Source: CAZLFQ01 sp964625465 (GTDB lineage: Bacteria; Pseudomonadota; Alphaproteobacteria; Rickettsiales; Midichloriaceae). From it: 64,000 bases of DNA. The notes under the pieces are model-generated. The model saw only the letters and a list, made by a program, of their open reading frames with translations, was not told where the DNA came from and did not search any database. The stretch is from the NCBI GenBank assembly GCA_964625465.1, contig CAZVFD010000004.1:24111-88110 (forward strand), given 5' to 3'. A program made the translations under genes and the position numbers. Shown piece after piece: positions 34,306 through 43,546 of this stretch (its first letter is position 1; each line of letters starts with the position of its first letter).

Positions 34306-36261
34306 TCCAGATTCTAAATTCTTAATCTGATCTCTAATCATTGCTGCTTTTTCGAAATCAAGATCGCTTGCTGCCTTTAACATTTCCTTGCGCAACTTGC
34401 CAATTTTCTTTTGCGCTTGTTCAGGAGATTCTATTTCTTCAATCGTCACATGGTCTTGCTCGTATACAGAGTGAAGAACATCAGCAATTGATTTTTTTAT
34501 ACTCATTGGTGTTATGCCATGCTTCTCATTATAAGCTTTTTGGATATTTCGACGACGTTCTGTTTCAGCAAGCGAATCTTTTAATGAATCGGTCATTACA
34601 TCAGCATATAAAATTACGCGGCCGTCGACGTTTCTTGCTGCTCTACCAATGGTTTGAATTAGAGAGGTTCTTGAGCGTAGGAAGCCTTCTTTATCTGCAT
34701 CCAATATTGCAACAAGCCCACACTCTGGTATGTCTAGTCCTTCTCTAAGCAAGTTTACTCCTACTAAAATATCGTAAACACCTTTGCGCAGATCACGAAT
34801 GATTTCGACGCGTTCTAACGTATCAATATCTGAATGCAAATATACAGCTTTTAAGTTTATTTCCTTTAGGTATTCGGTTAAATCTTCAGCCATTTTTTTG
34901 GTGAGTGTAGTAACTAAAATTCTATAGCCTTTTTCTACAGTTAGCTTCGCCTCGTTTAGTAAATCATCAACCTGTGTTGAGGCTGGGCGCACTACACATT
35001 CTGGGTCAATTAGTCCAGTTGGGCGGATAATCTGCTCAATATATTCACCATTTGTATATGCCAACTCTTTAGCGCTTGGGGTAGCAGAAACGAATATCGT
35101 TTGCGGACGCATTTGATCCCACTCCTCAAAACGAAGTGGGCGATTATCTAGTGCAGATGGTAATCTAAAGCCATATTCAACTAGCGTGCTTTTTCTAGCT
35201 CTATCGCCGTTATACATCCCACCAACTTGCGGGACTGTAACGTGGCTTTCATCTACAAAAAGAATTGCATCTTTTGGTAAATACTCAAAAAGTGTAGGTG
35301 GTGGCTGGCCTGTTGCACGCCCAGACAGATACCTAGAATAATTTTCAATACCCTTGCAGGCACCAGTTTCCATAATCATCTCTAAGTCAAACTGTGTTCT
35401 CTGCTCAATCCTTTGGGCTTCAATTAACTTGTTGTGTTTTGTATACCAATTTACGCGCTGCTTCATCTCTTCTTTAATAAGCTTTATCGATTGCTCAAGT
35501 GTAGGGCGCGGTGTGATGTAATGGCTGTTAGCGAATATAGTGATCTCATCCATTTTTTTGGTACGCTCGCCTGTTAATGGGTCAAACTCATTGATGCTTT
35601 CAATTTCATTGCCGAAATAAGTAACTCGCCAAGCGCGGTCATTATAGTGCGAAGGATAAATATCTAGTGTATCACCACGCGCCCTAAAAGTTCCGCGCTT
35701 GAAATCTATATCGTTTCGTTTGTATTGCAAGTTTACTAGTTGCAACATTAAGTCATTACGTGGAACGGTTTGGCCAACGATGATTTTAAAAATCATTTTC
35801 AAATACCACTCAGGCGCACCTAGACCATAAATACATGAAACCGAAGCAACGACTATTACATCTCTTCTCTCCAAGAGTGCGCGGGTTGCAGAGTGCCTTA
35901 GTAAATCAATCTGTTCATTGATCTGCGAATCCTTTTCAATATAAACATCTCTATTTGGGATGTAAGCTTCTGGCTGATAGTAATCGTAATACGAAACAAA
36001 ATACTCCACTGCATTTTCAGGAAAAAATGATTTCATCTCAGTGTATAACTGTGCAGCTAATGTTTTATTATGCGCCATGATAATTGCGGGTCTATCCACG
36101 CGCGCAATAGTGTGCGCCATAGAGAATGTCTTACCAGACCCTGTAACGCCCAATAGAACTTGGTTGCGCTTTTCAGCATTTAGTCCAGCAACAAGTGCAT
36201 CAACGGCCGCTGGCTGATCTCCTGCAAGTTCGAATTCCGATTTTAGTTTGAATAGTGCCAT
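34291..36261 (-). CDS. uvrB: Excinuclease ABC subunit B
   Basis: A 656-residue UvrB of normal length. The helicase-like core has Walker A GVTGSGKTFSMA, the beta-hairpin region YYDYYQPEAY, the DESH box (VDESHVT) and motif VI QTIGRAARN; the C-terminal UVR domain (EKAAMIRDQIKNLE) binds UvrC. It checks damage delivered by UvrA and positions incision in nucleotide excision repair. uvrA and uvrC are not in this window. Confidence 0.97.
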   Translation of the reverse strand: MALFKLKSEFELAGDQPAAVDALVAGLNAEKRNQVLLGVTGSGKTFSMAHTIARVDRPAIIMAHNKTLAAQLYTEMKSFFPENAVEYFVSYYDYYQPEAYIPNRDVYIEKDSQINEQIDLLRHSATRALLERRDVIVVASVSCIYGLGAPEWYLKMIFKIIVGQTVPRNDLMLQLVNLQYKRNDIDFKRGTFRARGDTLDIYPSHYNDRAWRVTYFGNEIESINEFDPLTGERTKKMDEITIFANSHYITPRPTLEQSIKLIKEEMKQRVNWYTKHNKLIEAQRIEQRTQFDLEMIMETGACKGIENYSRYLSGRATGQPPPTLFEYLPKDAILFVDESHVTVPQVGGMYNGDRARKSTLVEYGFRLPSALDNRPLRFEEWDQMRPQTIFVSATPSAKELAYTNGEYIEQIIRPTGLIDPECVVRPASTQVDDLLNEAKLTVEKGYRILVTTLTKKMAEDLTEYLKEINLKAVYLHSDIDTLERVEIIRDLRKGVYDILVGVNLLREGLDIPECGLVAILDADKEGFLRSRTSLIQTIGRAARNVDGRVILYADVMTDSLKDSLAETERRRNIQKAYNEKHGITPMSIKKSIADVLHSVYEQDHVTIEEIESPEQAQKKIGKLRKEMLKAASDLDFEKAAMIRDQIKNLESGLLSV

Positions 36262-36343
36262 GGCAGTATTTATAGCACATATACGCTTCTTTTACTATTT
36301 TCTTGTTTTAGATTAAGAGCTTTTACTAAAAAAATAAAACATA

Positions 36344-36372
36344 TTGACCGAGCACTTTGAAATAGGTATAAG
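36344..36372 (+). promoter_or_regulatory. Candidate promoter of the unknown 36403 gene
   Basis: -35 TTGACC (36344-36349), 17-base spacer, -10 TATAAG (36367-36372). A GAGGT ribosome binding site (36391-36395) follows, seven bases before the ATG. Confidence 0.65.
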
Positions 36373-36402
36373 ATTCCCAAAAAAAGGACTGAGGTAATCA
36401 TC

Positions 36403-37104
36403 ATGAATCCTAAAGCCGCACAACTTTTAAATATTCTAGAGCAAAGAAAAAAATACATAGATTTTTATCATAAAGGTCTCAAGTCTATTTCTGAAAAGTT
36501 AGCAAAGAAAGAGCTATCAGTAGATGATGTATTCTCTTTTGAAAAAGAGTTAAAAGGTTTTTCACTGGAAGCTGATGGTACGTCAAGACCGATGTGGGAG
36601 ATTCGGAAAATAGACTACAGCACAGCTTTTCCTTTAGTATATATAAATTCTAAAGAGGGTAATGCTAAGTACAAAGGAGAGCAACTTGCGGAAGATATTA
36701 AAGAACAATTACTTGATGCAATGAATAGTGGGGGTATGAACTTTATCGGAAGCGTATTATCAAGTGGCAAAGGGCTTCATCTTGGATCTGCTGTAAATAT
36801 TGATGAAGACAACTTCATTCTAAATGGAAAACCATTTGATTTTTCTCATATTAAGCCGAAACAATATGATGTTGCCGCCTTTGATTTTTCAATTGAGCAA
36901 GATCATTTTGCTAATTTCTATACTCGCTTTCTCCGTGGAAGCATTGAGGAACGTGCTAAAAAAACAGCAGAAAAGCTAGTAGAAAAACATAATGATCAAG
37001 TGGCCAAAGAGTTAGCTTTCTATGAAAGCGACAAACATTTAAAAGACCTTGAGTTTATTAAATGCTTAGCAAGCGATAGTTGTGATTGTAGTACATTTGG
37101 GTAG
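36403..37104 (+). CDS. Soluble protein of unknown function
   Basis: A 233-residue protein with no signal peptide or membrane segment. The N-terminal 55 residues are a Lys/Leu-rich helix pair; the centre (about 65-155) is mixed alpha/beta with MNFIGSVLSSGKGLHLG; the C-terminus is a charged helix (about 170-215) ending in three cysteines (KCLASDSCDCS). Promoter and ribosome binding site are good, so it is expressed independently. No family recognised; an effector or stand-alone regulatory protein are both possible. Confidence 0.72.
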   Translation: MNPKAAQLLNILEQRKKYIDFYHKGLKSISEKLAKKELSVDDVFSFEKELKGFSLEADGTSRPMWEIRKIDYSTAFPLVYINSKEGNAKYKGEQLAEDIKEQLLDAMNSGGMNFIGSVLSSGKGLHLGSAVNIDEDNFILNGKPFDFSHIKPKQYDVAAFDFSIEQDHFANFYTRFLRGSIEERAKKTAEKLVEKHNDQVAKELAFYESDKHLKDLEFIKCLASDSCDCSTFG

Positions 37105-37110
37105 ATCGGC

Positions 37111-38197
37111 TTACAAACCAGTCTTCTCCTCCAGCTTTAATATCTCAACTATTAGAAATATTTGCTCGGTTTGCCTCAAGATGGTTTGTATATCTTCAAT
37201 GAAGGTGGCTGGCTTCATTATAGAAGCGACCTGGAACAGGTCTTGATGATACTCGATCATCAAAAGCAACTGGTTTTGGAAAAAGCTGGCTTTTATGCCG
37301 TAACCACCAAACTCAGATTTCAGTTTTAATAACCTTTCCATAAAGCTTGTCGTTAGTAAATAACGAGCTTCAACTTGATCAGATGAGTAAACTTCAAATT
37401 CTTTTTCAAATTTTGGATCCTCGAGTTTTACATTCTTTAAGTCAGTTGCTACATTTTTGAGCCAGTTGACAATGCTGCCTGCATCTTTAAGTACTATTGT
37501 TGAACCCTTAAAGTTTTTGTTCATGCTGAGAATTACAAATATGCCTTTAAAGATAATGTGCGTACTGTCATCGTCGCTACCACTGTTAACTTGATTTAAT
37601 CTTGTTTCATATAATTCAATGGTTACATTCTTATAATTCGTCTTGATATAGTCATCAGATACTTCCTCATCGAAACGCGGTATAATTCGAAATTTTTTCA
37701 ACTCCTTGGCCGACAATGGGCTTTTGGCCTGATACACACAATCAGGCGAAATAAAATTGAAAATTAGAGGAAAGATCCTCTCCTTAACTTGGGCATTGTA
37801 TTGTTTAGCTGGATAAGCTATCCAAACTACTGCACAAACCAACCCCGCAATACAGATCATTGCCCAGTTTTGCAGTTTATCAAACAAACCTGCTTCAGTA
37901 TAAGAGAAAATACCAATGGCACTTATTACTGCTAGAATTAATAGGAAAGGCCCCATCTTAAAAGATCTAATTCTAATTTTATCCAAAGTCTCAATTCTAT
38001 TTACTTCAAACTCTTTCACTAATGGCAAAATATGCTGGTCGTAATATGGGGCNNNNNNNNNNTAACATTTTACTGTGTAAACAATGAGTCCACCAATTTA
38101 TCTTTTTTAAATATTCACTAATTGTTGCCCTGTTTTTGCTACTGGCAGCTCGTATAATTGCACTTGGAGACGTATTATTTATGGTAAAATTGAACAT
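37111..38197 (-). CDS. DUF3137 family membrane protein (LemA partner)
   Basis: Joined across the N run, the frame runs from ATG 38195-38197 to 37111, about 358 residues. The ATG is two bases after the lemA stop. Two hydrophobic helices (MGPFLLILAVISAIGIFSY and MICIAGLVCAVVWIAY) lie near residues 90-135, followed by a soluble domain with the FRIIPRFDEE and TIELYETRL segments typical of DUF3137. A lemA-DUF3137 pair is common in bacteria; function is unknown. Taking the N run at face value, automated tools would start at TTG 38026-38028 and lose about 57 residues. Confidence 0.8.
38053..38062. other. Assembly gap (10 N) inside the DUF3137 gene
   Basis: Removing the ten N exactly joins two open frames (minus strand ...SKML then APYYDQHILPLVKEF), giving one gene directly after lemA. 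No base overlap is needed here. Confidence 0.85.
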
Positions 38198-38199
38198 AC

Positions 38200-38769
38200 T
38201 CAGTTTAGCAATTTAGTTGCATCAACTGGCTCTTTTTCATCACTTTCCGCTCGGAAGAATGGCATTACGCCTATACTAGCCATACGCGCAATAATACTAC
38301 CAGGGAAAATTTCTATAGAATTATTAACTTCCCCAACAGCAGAATTATAGAATCTTCTTGCAGCAGAAATCTGCGCCTCTACTTCATTATAACTTTGCAT
38401 CGCTTGCACCATAGTTTGGTCAGATTTTAGCTGCGGATAATTTTCCACATTCAACATAAACTGTCTCATTTTGCTATTCATTTCATCAATAGCATTGATG
38501 TGTTCTTTTAACTCGTCTGGGTTGTTCTTATTATATTCTGCAGACGCCCTCACCCGCAGCTCGGTCACTTGGGTAATTAAGCCTTTTTCATGTTCCATGA
38601 ACTTTTTAGCTATAGCTAAGATATTTGGTATTAATTCGAAGCGCATCTTCATCTGCACATCTATACCAGAAAGCGCTTCCAATGCCTTATTTTTCTTTTT
38701 GATCATGGACGCGTACCACCAATAAAGTAAGCCCAACGCACCTAATAATACGATAATGTTAAGACTCAT
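38200..38769 (-). CDS. lemA: LemA family protein
   Basis: A 189-residue protein with an N-terminal membrane helix (NIIVLLGALGLLYWWYASMI) and a long four-helix bundle containing VQMKMRFELIPNILAIAK, the conserved ARRFYNSAVGEVNN segment and an IEIFPGSIIARM motif. LemA family function is not settled; members are inner-membrane anchored with an exposed bundle. Paired with the DUF3137 gene, two bases apart. Confidence 0.93.
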   Translation of the reverse strand: MSLNIIVLLGALGLLYWWYASMIKKKNKALEALSGIDVQMKMRFELIPNILAIAKKFMEHEKGLITQVTELRVRASAEYNKNNPDELKEHINAIDEMNSKMRQFMLNVENYPQLKSDQTMVQAMQSYNEVEAQISAARRFYNSAVGEVNNSIEIFPGSIIARMASIGVMPFFRAESDEKEPVDATKLLN

Positions 38770-38835
38770 GACCTGCCCTCCAGAGTGTTATCTTTGAGTG
38801 TAACCCTAGCAAACTAAGATGTCAAACGATGGCTA

Positions 38836-39561
38836 TTAAACCTTATACCCCACGTGAATGGCTACGATGCCGAAAGTCATTTTGCGGTATTCAACACAAT
38901 TGAAACCTGCCTCTTTTATCATCTCTGAAAAGGCAATTGCTGAAGGAAATTTTCTAATACTCTCAACCAGATATTCATAAGACTCTGGGCTGTCTGCTAT
39001 AATCTTTCCAACTTTTGGGATAATTTTGAACGAATAAAAGTCATAAATTTTTTTAACCAACTCGTTAGAAACATTAGAGAATTCCAAACATACAAATTTT
39101 CCACCTGGCTTTAAAACTCGGTGCGCTTCTCTTAAAGCTTTGTCTATATGTGTTACGTTTCGAATTCCGAAAGATACGGTGTAATAATCAAATTGATTGT
39201 CTTCAAATGGAAGCTCCTCAGCATTGGCATGCACCCAAGAAAGTCTATCGGTTTTATATTTTAATTTACCCTGTTCAAGCATTTCTTTGTTTAGATCTGA
39301 AACAACAGCTCGTCCTCCACCTGCTTGTAAATATTTCCAAGATATATCACCCGTGCCACCAGCAACATCTAAAAGCACGTCTTCACTTGATGGATGCAAT
39401 TCTTTAATTGCTTCATCTTTCCAAAGTCTATGTAGTCCAAAGCTCATGAAGTCATTCATGATGTCATACTTAGATGCAACAGTCGAAAAAACGCCCTGCA
39501 CCATAGTTTGTTTTTTTTCTGTTTCTACTTCTTTAAATCCGAAGTGGGTTTTAGAGCTCAT
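38836..39561 (-). CDS. ubiE: Ubiquinone/menaquinone C-methyltransferase
   Basis: A 241-residue SAM methyltransferase. It has the UbiE signatures YDIMNDFMSFGLHRLWKD and, later, FGIRNVTHIDKALREAHRVLKPGG split by the glycine-rich SAM motif DVAGGTGDISW. It methylates the benzoquinone ring in ubiquinone (or demethylmenaquinone) synthesis. The start overlaps the amidase gene by 11 bases, implying coupled translation. Confidence 0.95.
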   Translation of the reverse strand: MSSKTHFGFKEVETEKKQTMVQGVFSTVASKYDIMNDFMSFGLHRLWKDEAIKELHPSSEDVLLDVAGGTGDISWKYLQAGGGRAVVSDLNKEMLEQGKLKYKTDRLSWVHANAEELPFEDNQFDYYTVSFGIRNVTHIDKALREAHRVLKPGGKFVCLEFSNVSNELVKKIYDFYSFKIIPKVGKIIADSPESYEYLVESIRKFPSAIAFSEMIKEAGFNCVEYRKMTFGIVAIHVGYKV

Positions 39562-40243
39562 AATGTTTAATCAATTCATTCAATCTGCCATCCGCCAAGG
39601 TATCCCATATACCTAAGTCGTAACTTTCAGGAGTATACCTTCTTTTGAATGCTTTGAGAAGCTCTGATAACTCATTCTCATTCTCTGGTAACTTATAACC
39701 AAACTTATGCAATCTATTTATAACGCCATCATGAGACATAGGCTTAGGGTCGCAAGTGAATTGAGGGAAAAAGCCAATCCCTTGACTAGCTAACCACTTC
39801 CAATCAAACTTAATGCTTGGGTCTACTTTACGCCAATATGCAATATCGGAATGGCCTAAAATATTTATCTCTTCGATTTTATATTTGTTTATCAGTTGTT
39901 TACAAAGAGAAACCAAAGTTTGCATTAGTGGTTTTGCAAAATCTTCCTTGCCATTATTATCAAGTTCAATGCCAATTGAATAATCATTTAGCTTAACCAT
40001 GTTTTGCCAAGTGCTAATACCTGCATGCCAAGCCCTCTTGTTTTCATCAACGAACTGATGTAGCGCTCCGTCGCGATCAATTAAGAAATGTGAACTGACT
40101 TTGGATTCTGGTTTTTCAAAAATATCATAGACATCTTTTGCGTTGTTAAGTTCTGTGTGATGTATTATGATCACGCAGATTTTTACATCTGGATTACGTT
40201 CATCAAAATTTGGTGAGTGGGCTTTTCTTGTGGTAAAACTCAT
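39551..40243 (-). CDS. N-acetylmuramoyl-L-alanine amidase, AmiD/AmpD type
   Basis: A 230-residue cytoplasmic-looking amidase. The amidase_2 zinc site shows IIIHHTE (H28/H29 area), WHAGIS and the GHSDIA-x10-DP motif (third ligand and catalytic region). A C-terminal peptidoglycan-binding-like segment follows (HDGVINRLHKFGYKLP), as in AmiD. It cleaves the MurNAc-L-Ala bond in cell wall turnover. There is no signal peptide, so recycling in the cytoplasm is more likely than export; some Rickettsia AmpD homologues act similarly. Confidence 0.88.
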   Translation of the reverse strand: MSFTTRKAHSPNFDERNPDVKICVIIIHHTELNNAKDVYDIFEKPESKVSSHFLIDRDGALHQFVDENKRAWHAGISTWQNMVKLNDYSIGIELDNNGKEDFAKPLMQTLVSLCKQLINKYKIEEINILGHSDIAYWRKVDPSIKFDWKWLASQGIGFFPQFTCDPKPMSHDGVINRLHKFGYKLPENENELSELLKAFKRRYTPESYDLGIWDTLADGRLNELIKHYEL

Positions 40244-40271
40244 GTAATTCCTAGAAAAAAGCTAAAAAAGA

Positions 40272-40312
40272 AGCGTCCCAGGAATACATATAAAGGGGGA
40301 GGGAGGGACGCT
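40272..40312 (-). promoter_or_regulatory. Leader hairpin with T-rich tail upstream of the amidase gene
   Basis: Arms AGCGTCCC (40272-40279) and GGGACGCT (40305-40312) with a 25-base loop. Read on the minus strand, the second arm is followed by TTCTTTTTTAGC, the form of an intrinsic terminator, yet it precedes the amidase start (40243) by about 28 bases. It may attenuate amidase expression or terminate antisense or upstream transcription. Confidence 0.5.
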
Positions 40313-40431
40313 CTGAGAAGTAATATAACCACTTTATTTAAGATTGCAATGCTAAAATTAAGTTGTTGTTAAGATTTCTTTTTACTATTGTAAAATAAAG
40401 AGTTTTGATCGACGCCAACCCACACAAAAAT

Positions 40432-41526
40432 ATGCAAAAAGCCGGAAAATCTATCCTTGAAATAAATTTAGCTAGAGTCGTTGAAAATTACAAAACGATG
40501 TCAAAATCAATCAAAACTGGTTGCATTGCCGCACCTGTAGTAAAGGCAAATGGATATGGTTTGGGCGCCGCACCAATTTCCGAAGCCCTTTATAAAAGTG
40601 GATGCAGAGTCTTTTGTGTTGCATATGTTGAAGAAGCCATACAGATTCGCGAAAAAATTCCAAATGCAGAAATTTATGTTTTTCATGGGGTACAACAATC
40701 TGATATAGAAATTGCACATCGTAAAAATTTAATCCCAGTACTCAATGACTTATACCAAATTGAGCTATGGAATTCATACGCAGCAAAGAATAATAAAAAA
40801 CTTCCAGCTGTGGTTCACGTGGATACTGGCATGGGAAGACTTGGCTTGACAGAAAGTAATATAGAAAGAATAGCAGACAACGATGATTTTTTAAATTGCA
40901 TAGATATCAAATATATCATGAGTCATCCATCATGTGCTGATGACCCAGAGCGGAAAGAAAATGCAAAGCAACTCGAAGAGCTAAAAAAAATCTCAGCACT
41001 ATTCCCAGACACCAAAATTTCATTTGCTAACTCTGCAGCTATTATGCTTGGCAATGAATATCATTTTGATATGGCCAGACCAGGTTGTAGCTTATATGGC
41101 ATCAACCCAATACCATCAAAACCGACTCCAGTACAACAAGTTGCAACATTAAAAGCCGAAGTAATACAAATAAGAAATATCGAGAAAGATCAAGCAATTA
41201 GCTACTCAGGAAGATACCAGGCAAAAAAAGGCGATAGAATTGCAACTGTACTGTGTGGATATGCTGATGGATACTTAAGATGCTTAACGGGTAAGGGATC
41301 CGCTCATTTTGAAGGTATGCGTTTGCCTATTGTTGGAACAGTTACCATGGATATGGTCATGATTGATATTTCAAAAGTACCAGAAAATAGGCTTCAATAC
41401 ATGAATTATGTTGAATTATTAGGAGATCATATTACAGTAGATGAGCTTGCCCAAAGCGCAAATACCATAGGTTATGAGATATTAACTTCTCTGGGAAATA
41501 GATTTAAAAGAGTATACGTAGAATGA
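40432..41526 (+). CDS. alr: Alanine racemase
   Basis: About 364 residues from ATG 40432; a TTG nine codons upstream is the longer alternative. The PLP-binding motif is PVVKANGYGLGA (lysine), and the second catalytic residue lies in the SYSGRY tyrosine region; the GMGRLGL segment and CGYADGYLR are also conserved. It makes D-alanine for peptidoglycan from L-alanine. Its stop overlaps the start of the mlaE-type gene (ATGA). Confidence 0.94.
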   Translation: MQKAGKSILEINLARVVENYKTMSKSIKTGCIAAPVVKANGYGLGAAPISEALYKSGCRVFCVAYVEEAIQIREKIPNAEIYVFHGVQQSDIEIAHRKNLIPVLNDLYQIELWNSYAAKNNKKLPAVVHVDTGMGRLGLTESNIERIADNDDFLNCIDIKYIMSHPSCADDPERKENAKQLEELKKISALFPDTKISFANSAAIMLGNEYHFDMARPGCSLYGINPIPSKPTPVQQVATLKAEVIQIRNIEKDQAISYSGRYQAKKGDRIATVLCGYADGYLRCLTGKGSAHFEGMRLPIVGTVTMDMVMIDISKVPENRLQYMNYVELLGDHITVDELAQSANTIGYEILTSLGNRFKRVYVE

Positions 41527-42296
41527 ACCCTGTAGCTGTAATCGGAAGAGTTTGTATTGATTCTTTGCAAATGCTTGGAAGACTTGGAATTTTTATATCC
41601 ATAATTATTAGGTCTTTATTTTCACTAAAAATTTATTGGCGCCAAATTTTTCGTCAAATGATTGAGGTCGGCTATTTATCACTACCGGTGGTAGGGTTGA
41701 CGGCAATTTTTACAGGTGCAGTGTTGGCGCTACAAAGCTATACAGGTTTTTCTAGATTCAATGCCGAAAGTTCAATTGCATCGGTTGTAGTTTTATCTAT
41801 CACTCGTGAACTAGGCCCAGTGCTTGCAGGATTGATGTTAGCAGGCCGCGTGGGGGCAGCAATCGCAGCTGAGATTGGCACGATGAAAGTTACTGAACAA
41901 ATTGATGCGCTTTATACGCTCAACACAGATCCATTTAAATATTTAGTGTTACCACGCGTTATCGCTGGTGTAATTACACTGCCGCTCCTTGTAATAATTG
42001 CAGATATTATAGGCGTATTCGGCGGCTATTTAGTCAGTATTTATAAACTAGGTTTTTCACCATTCTCTTATCTCAAAAGCACTTTTGATTATTTAGAAAG
42101 CCAAGACGTGATCTCTGGACTAATTAAAGCTTCAGTGTTTGGTTTTATAGTGACCTCTATGGGTTGCTACCATGGGTATAACTCAAAGCGTGGCGCGCAA
42201 GGCGTTGGCATAGCAACAACAAATGCAGTTGTAAGCTCATCCATATTTATTCTATTAAGTAACTATATCATTACAGGCATCTTGTTCGCGGATTAA
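41523..42296 (+). CDS. mlaE: ABC transporter permease, MlaE family
   Basis: A 257-residue permease with about five to six membrane helices. The MlaE signature is clear: LTAIFTGAVLALQSY, ELGPVLAGLMLAGRVGAAIAAEIGTM and a GCYHGYNSKRGAQGVG segment late in the protein. MlaE forms the membrane part of a phospholipid transporter between outer and inner membrane. Partner ATPase (mlaF) and MCE protein (mlaD) are not visible here. Coupled to alr by ATGA. Confidence 0.92.
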   Translation: MNPVAVIGRVCIDSLQMLGRLGIFISIIIRSLFSLKIYWRQIFRQMIEVGYLSLPVVGLTAIFTGAVLALQSYTGFSRFNAESSIASVVVLSITRELGPVLAGLMLAGRVGAAIAAEIGTMKVTEQIDALYTLNTDPFKYLVLPRVIAGVITLPLLVIIADIIGVFGGYLVSIYKLGFSPFSYLKSTFDYLESQDVISGLIKASVFGFIVTSMGCYHGYNSKRGAQGVGIATTNAVVSSSIFILLSNYIITGILFAD

Positions 42297-42297
42297 T

Positions 42298-43545
42298 CTA
42301 TTTAGATAGGATTTTCCGTGCTTCAACTTTTATTTGTTCAACCCCCGGCTGATCGAAGGGATTTATGTTCATCATATGCCCGACTGTAATCACTTCAATC
42401 GCACAATGCATCATCAATGCACCTAAATTGAATTCATCAAATTGATCTATCATGATGGTTCTAATTGGAACATTATTATTTTTGAGAGCAAGAATCGTAG
42501 CATTAAACTCAGCCAAATTTATTTCTGCTAAACTTTTTCCAGTCAAGTACGATGGCACAACATCATCGGTCAATCTATGCTCACCATCAACTTTTTCAGC
42601 GTATATCATGGTATATATTTTGTCTTTAGGGCCATCCAAATAAAGCTGTAGCATACTATGTTGATCCATTGGACCAATACCCCTAATTGGAGTAATCCCC
42701 TTATGTTCCTTACCCAAACTTTCAGCTATGATTTGTGCATACCATTCCAAAAACGGAGCAAAAACATCAAGATAACCCAACAAGACAGCACTAGGTTGTC
42801 TTGACAACATTAAACTTAAAGCGGCTCTTATGGGTGCGCTATCTATTCTATTTTTCCATAAATCTTCAGTCACAGAATTAAAGCCATCGATCAGTTTGCC
42901 CATATCAAGTCCAGCGATAAGACCAGGCAAAAATCCTACACTACTAAAACCTGAATATCGACCGCCAAATCCTTCATCATGCGGCAGAATAGTAGAACCC
43001 AAAGCTTCAGCCATTGTTCTAAGATGACTATCAGACTCTCCTAAGATAAAATAGAATTGCTTACTTACATCTTTAATACCCGCCTTTCTAAAAACGTTTA
43101 GGAGCGCAGAAAATCCAGATATAGTTTCTGTAGTTGAACCTGTTTTACTTATAACAACGACCGCTGTCTTTTTCGGATCAATATTTTCAGCCAAATTTTT
43201 AAATCTCATTGGATCAGTCGTGAGCAAGAAATGAAGATTTGGCTTAGAATTATTTTTTCTAAGCGAGGTAATCATCTGCGGATTTAAAGTTGCTCCACCC
43301 ATTCCAACAAAAATGACATCCGTAAATTTTTTCCGTATCTCTTCAGATACAGGCTTCAAAGGCTTTAATAACTCTTCTTTGTTATAATTAAAAAGTATTT
43401 TATAGAACTTTGTATTAGAAGTGGTTTTAGAGTAGATGTTAAAAATCTCTTTTATCTTACTCTCAAATATACCCATTGAATCTCGGTTTATTCCAAGAGC
43501 GCCTATTTTATCACTAAAACAAAAATCATCGTGAAATGTGTACAT
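42298..43545 (-). CDS. pgi: Glucose-6-phosphate isomerase
   Basis: A 415-residue short-form PGI. Conserved elements include VGMGGATLNPQ, the SIS-type ISKTGSTTETIS, the FGGRYSGFSSVG active-site loop, GPMDQHSMLQLYLDGP and the C-terminal NINPFDQPGVEQIK helix. It interconverts glucose-6-phosphate and fructose-6-phosphate. Most Rickettsia lack this enzyme, so its presence says the organism keeps part of sugar metabolism or uses it to make cell wall sugars. Next to dgt, one base apart. Confidence 0.92.
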   Translation of the reverse strand: MYTFHDDFCFSDKIGALGINRDSMGIFESKIKEIFNIYSKTTSNTKFYKILFNYNKEELLKPLKPVSEEIRKKFTDVIFVGMGGATLNPQMITSLRKNNSKPNLHFLLTTDPMRFKNLAENIDPKKTAVVVISKTGSTTETISGFSALLNVFRKAGIKDVSKQFYFILGESDSHLRTMAEALGSTILPHDEGFGGRYSGFSSVGFLPGLIAGLDMGKLIDGFNSVTEDLWKNRIDSAPIRAALSLMLSRQPSAVLLGYLDVFAPFLEWYAQIIAESLGKEHKGITPIRGIGPMDQHSMLQLYLDGPKDKIYTMIYAEKVDGEHRLTDDVVPSYLTGKSLAEINLAEFNATILALKNNNVPIRTIMIDQFDEFNLGALMMHCAIEVITVGHMMNINPFDQPGVEQIKVEARKILSK

Positions 43546-43546
43546 A

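Noticed and set aside
39197..39616. 139-residue open frame opposite ubiE
   Set aside because: ubiE on the minus strand is a clear methyltransferase; the plus frame is Ser-rich shadow sequence.
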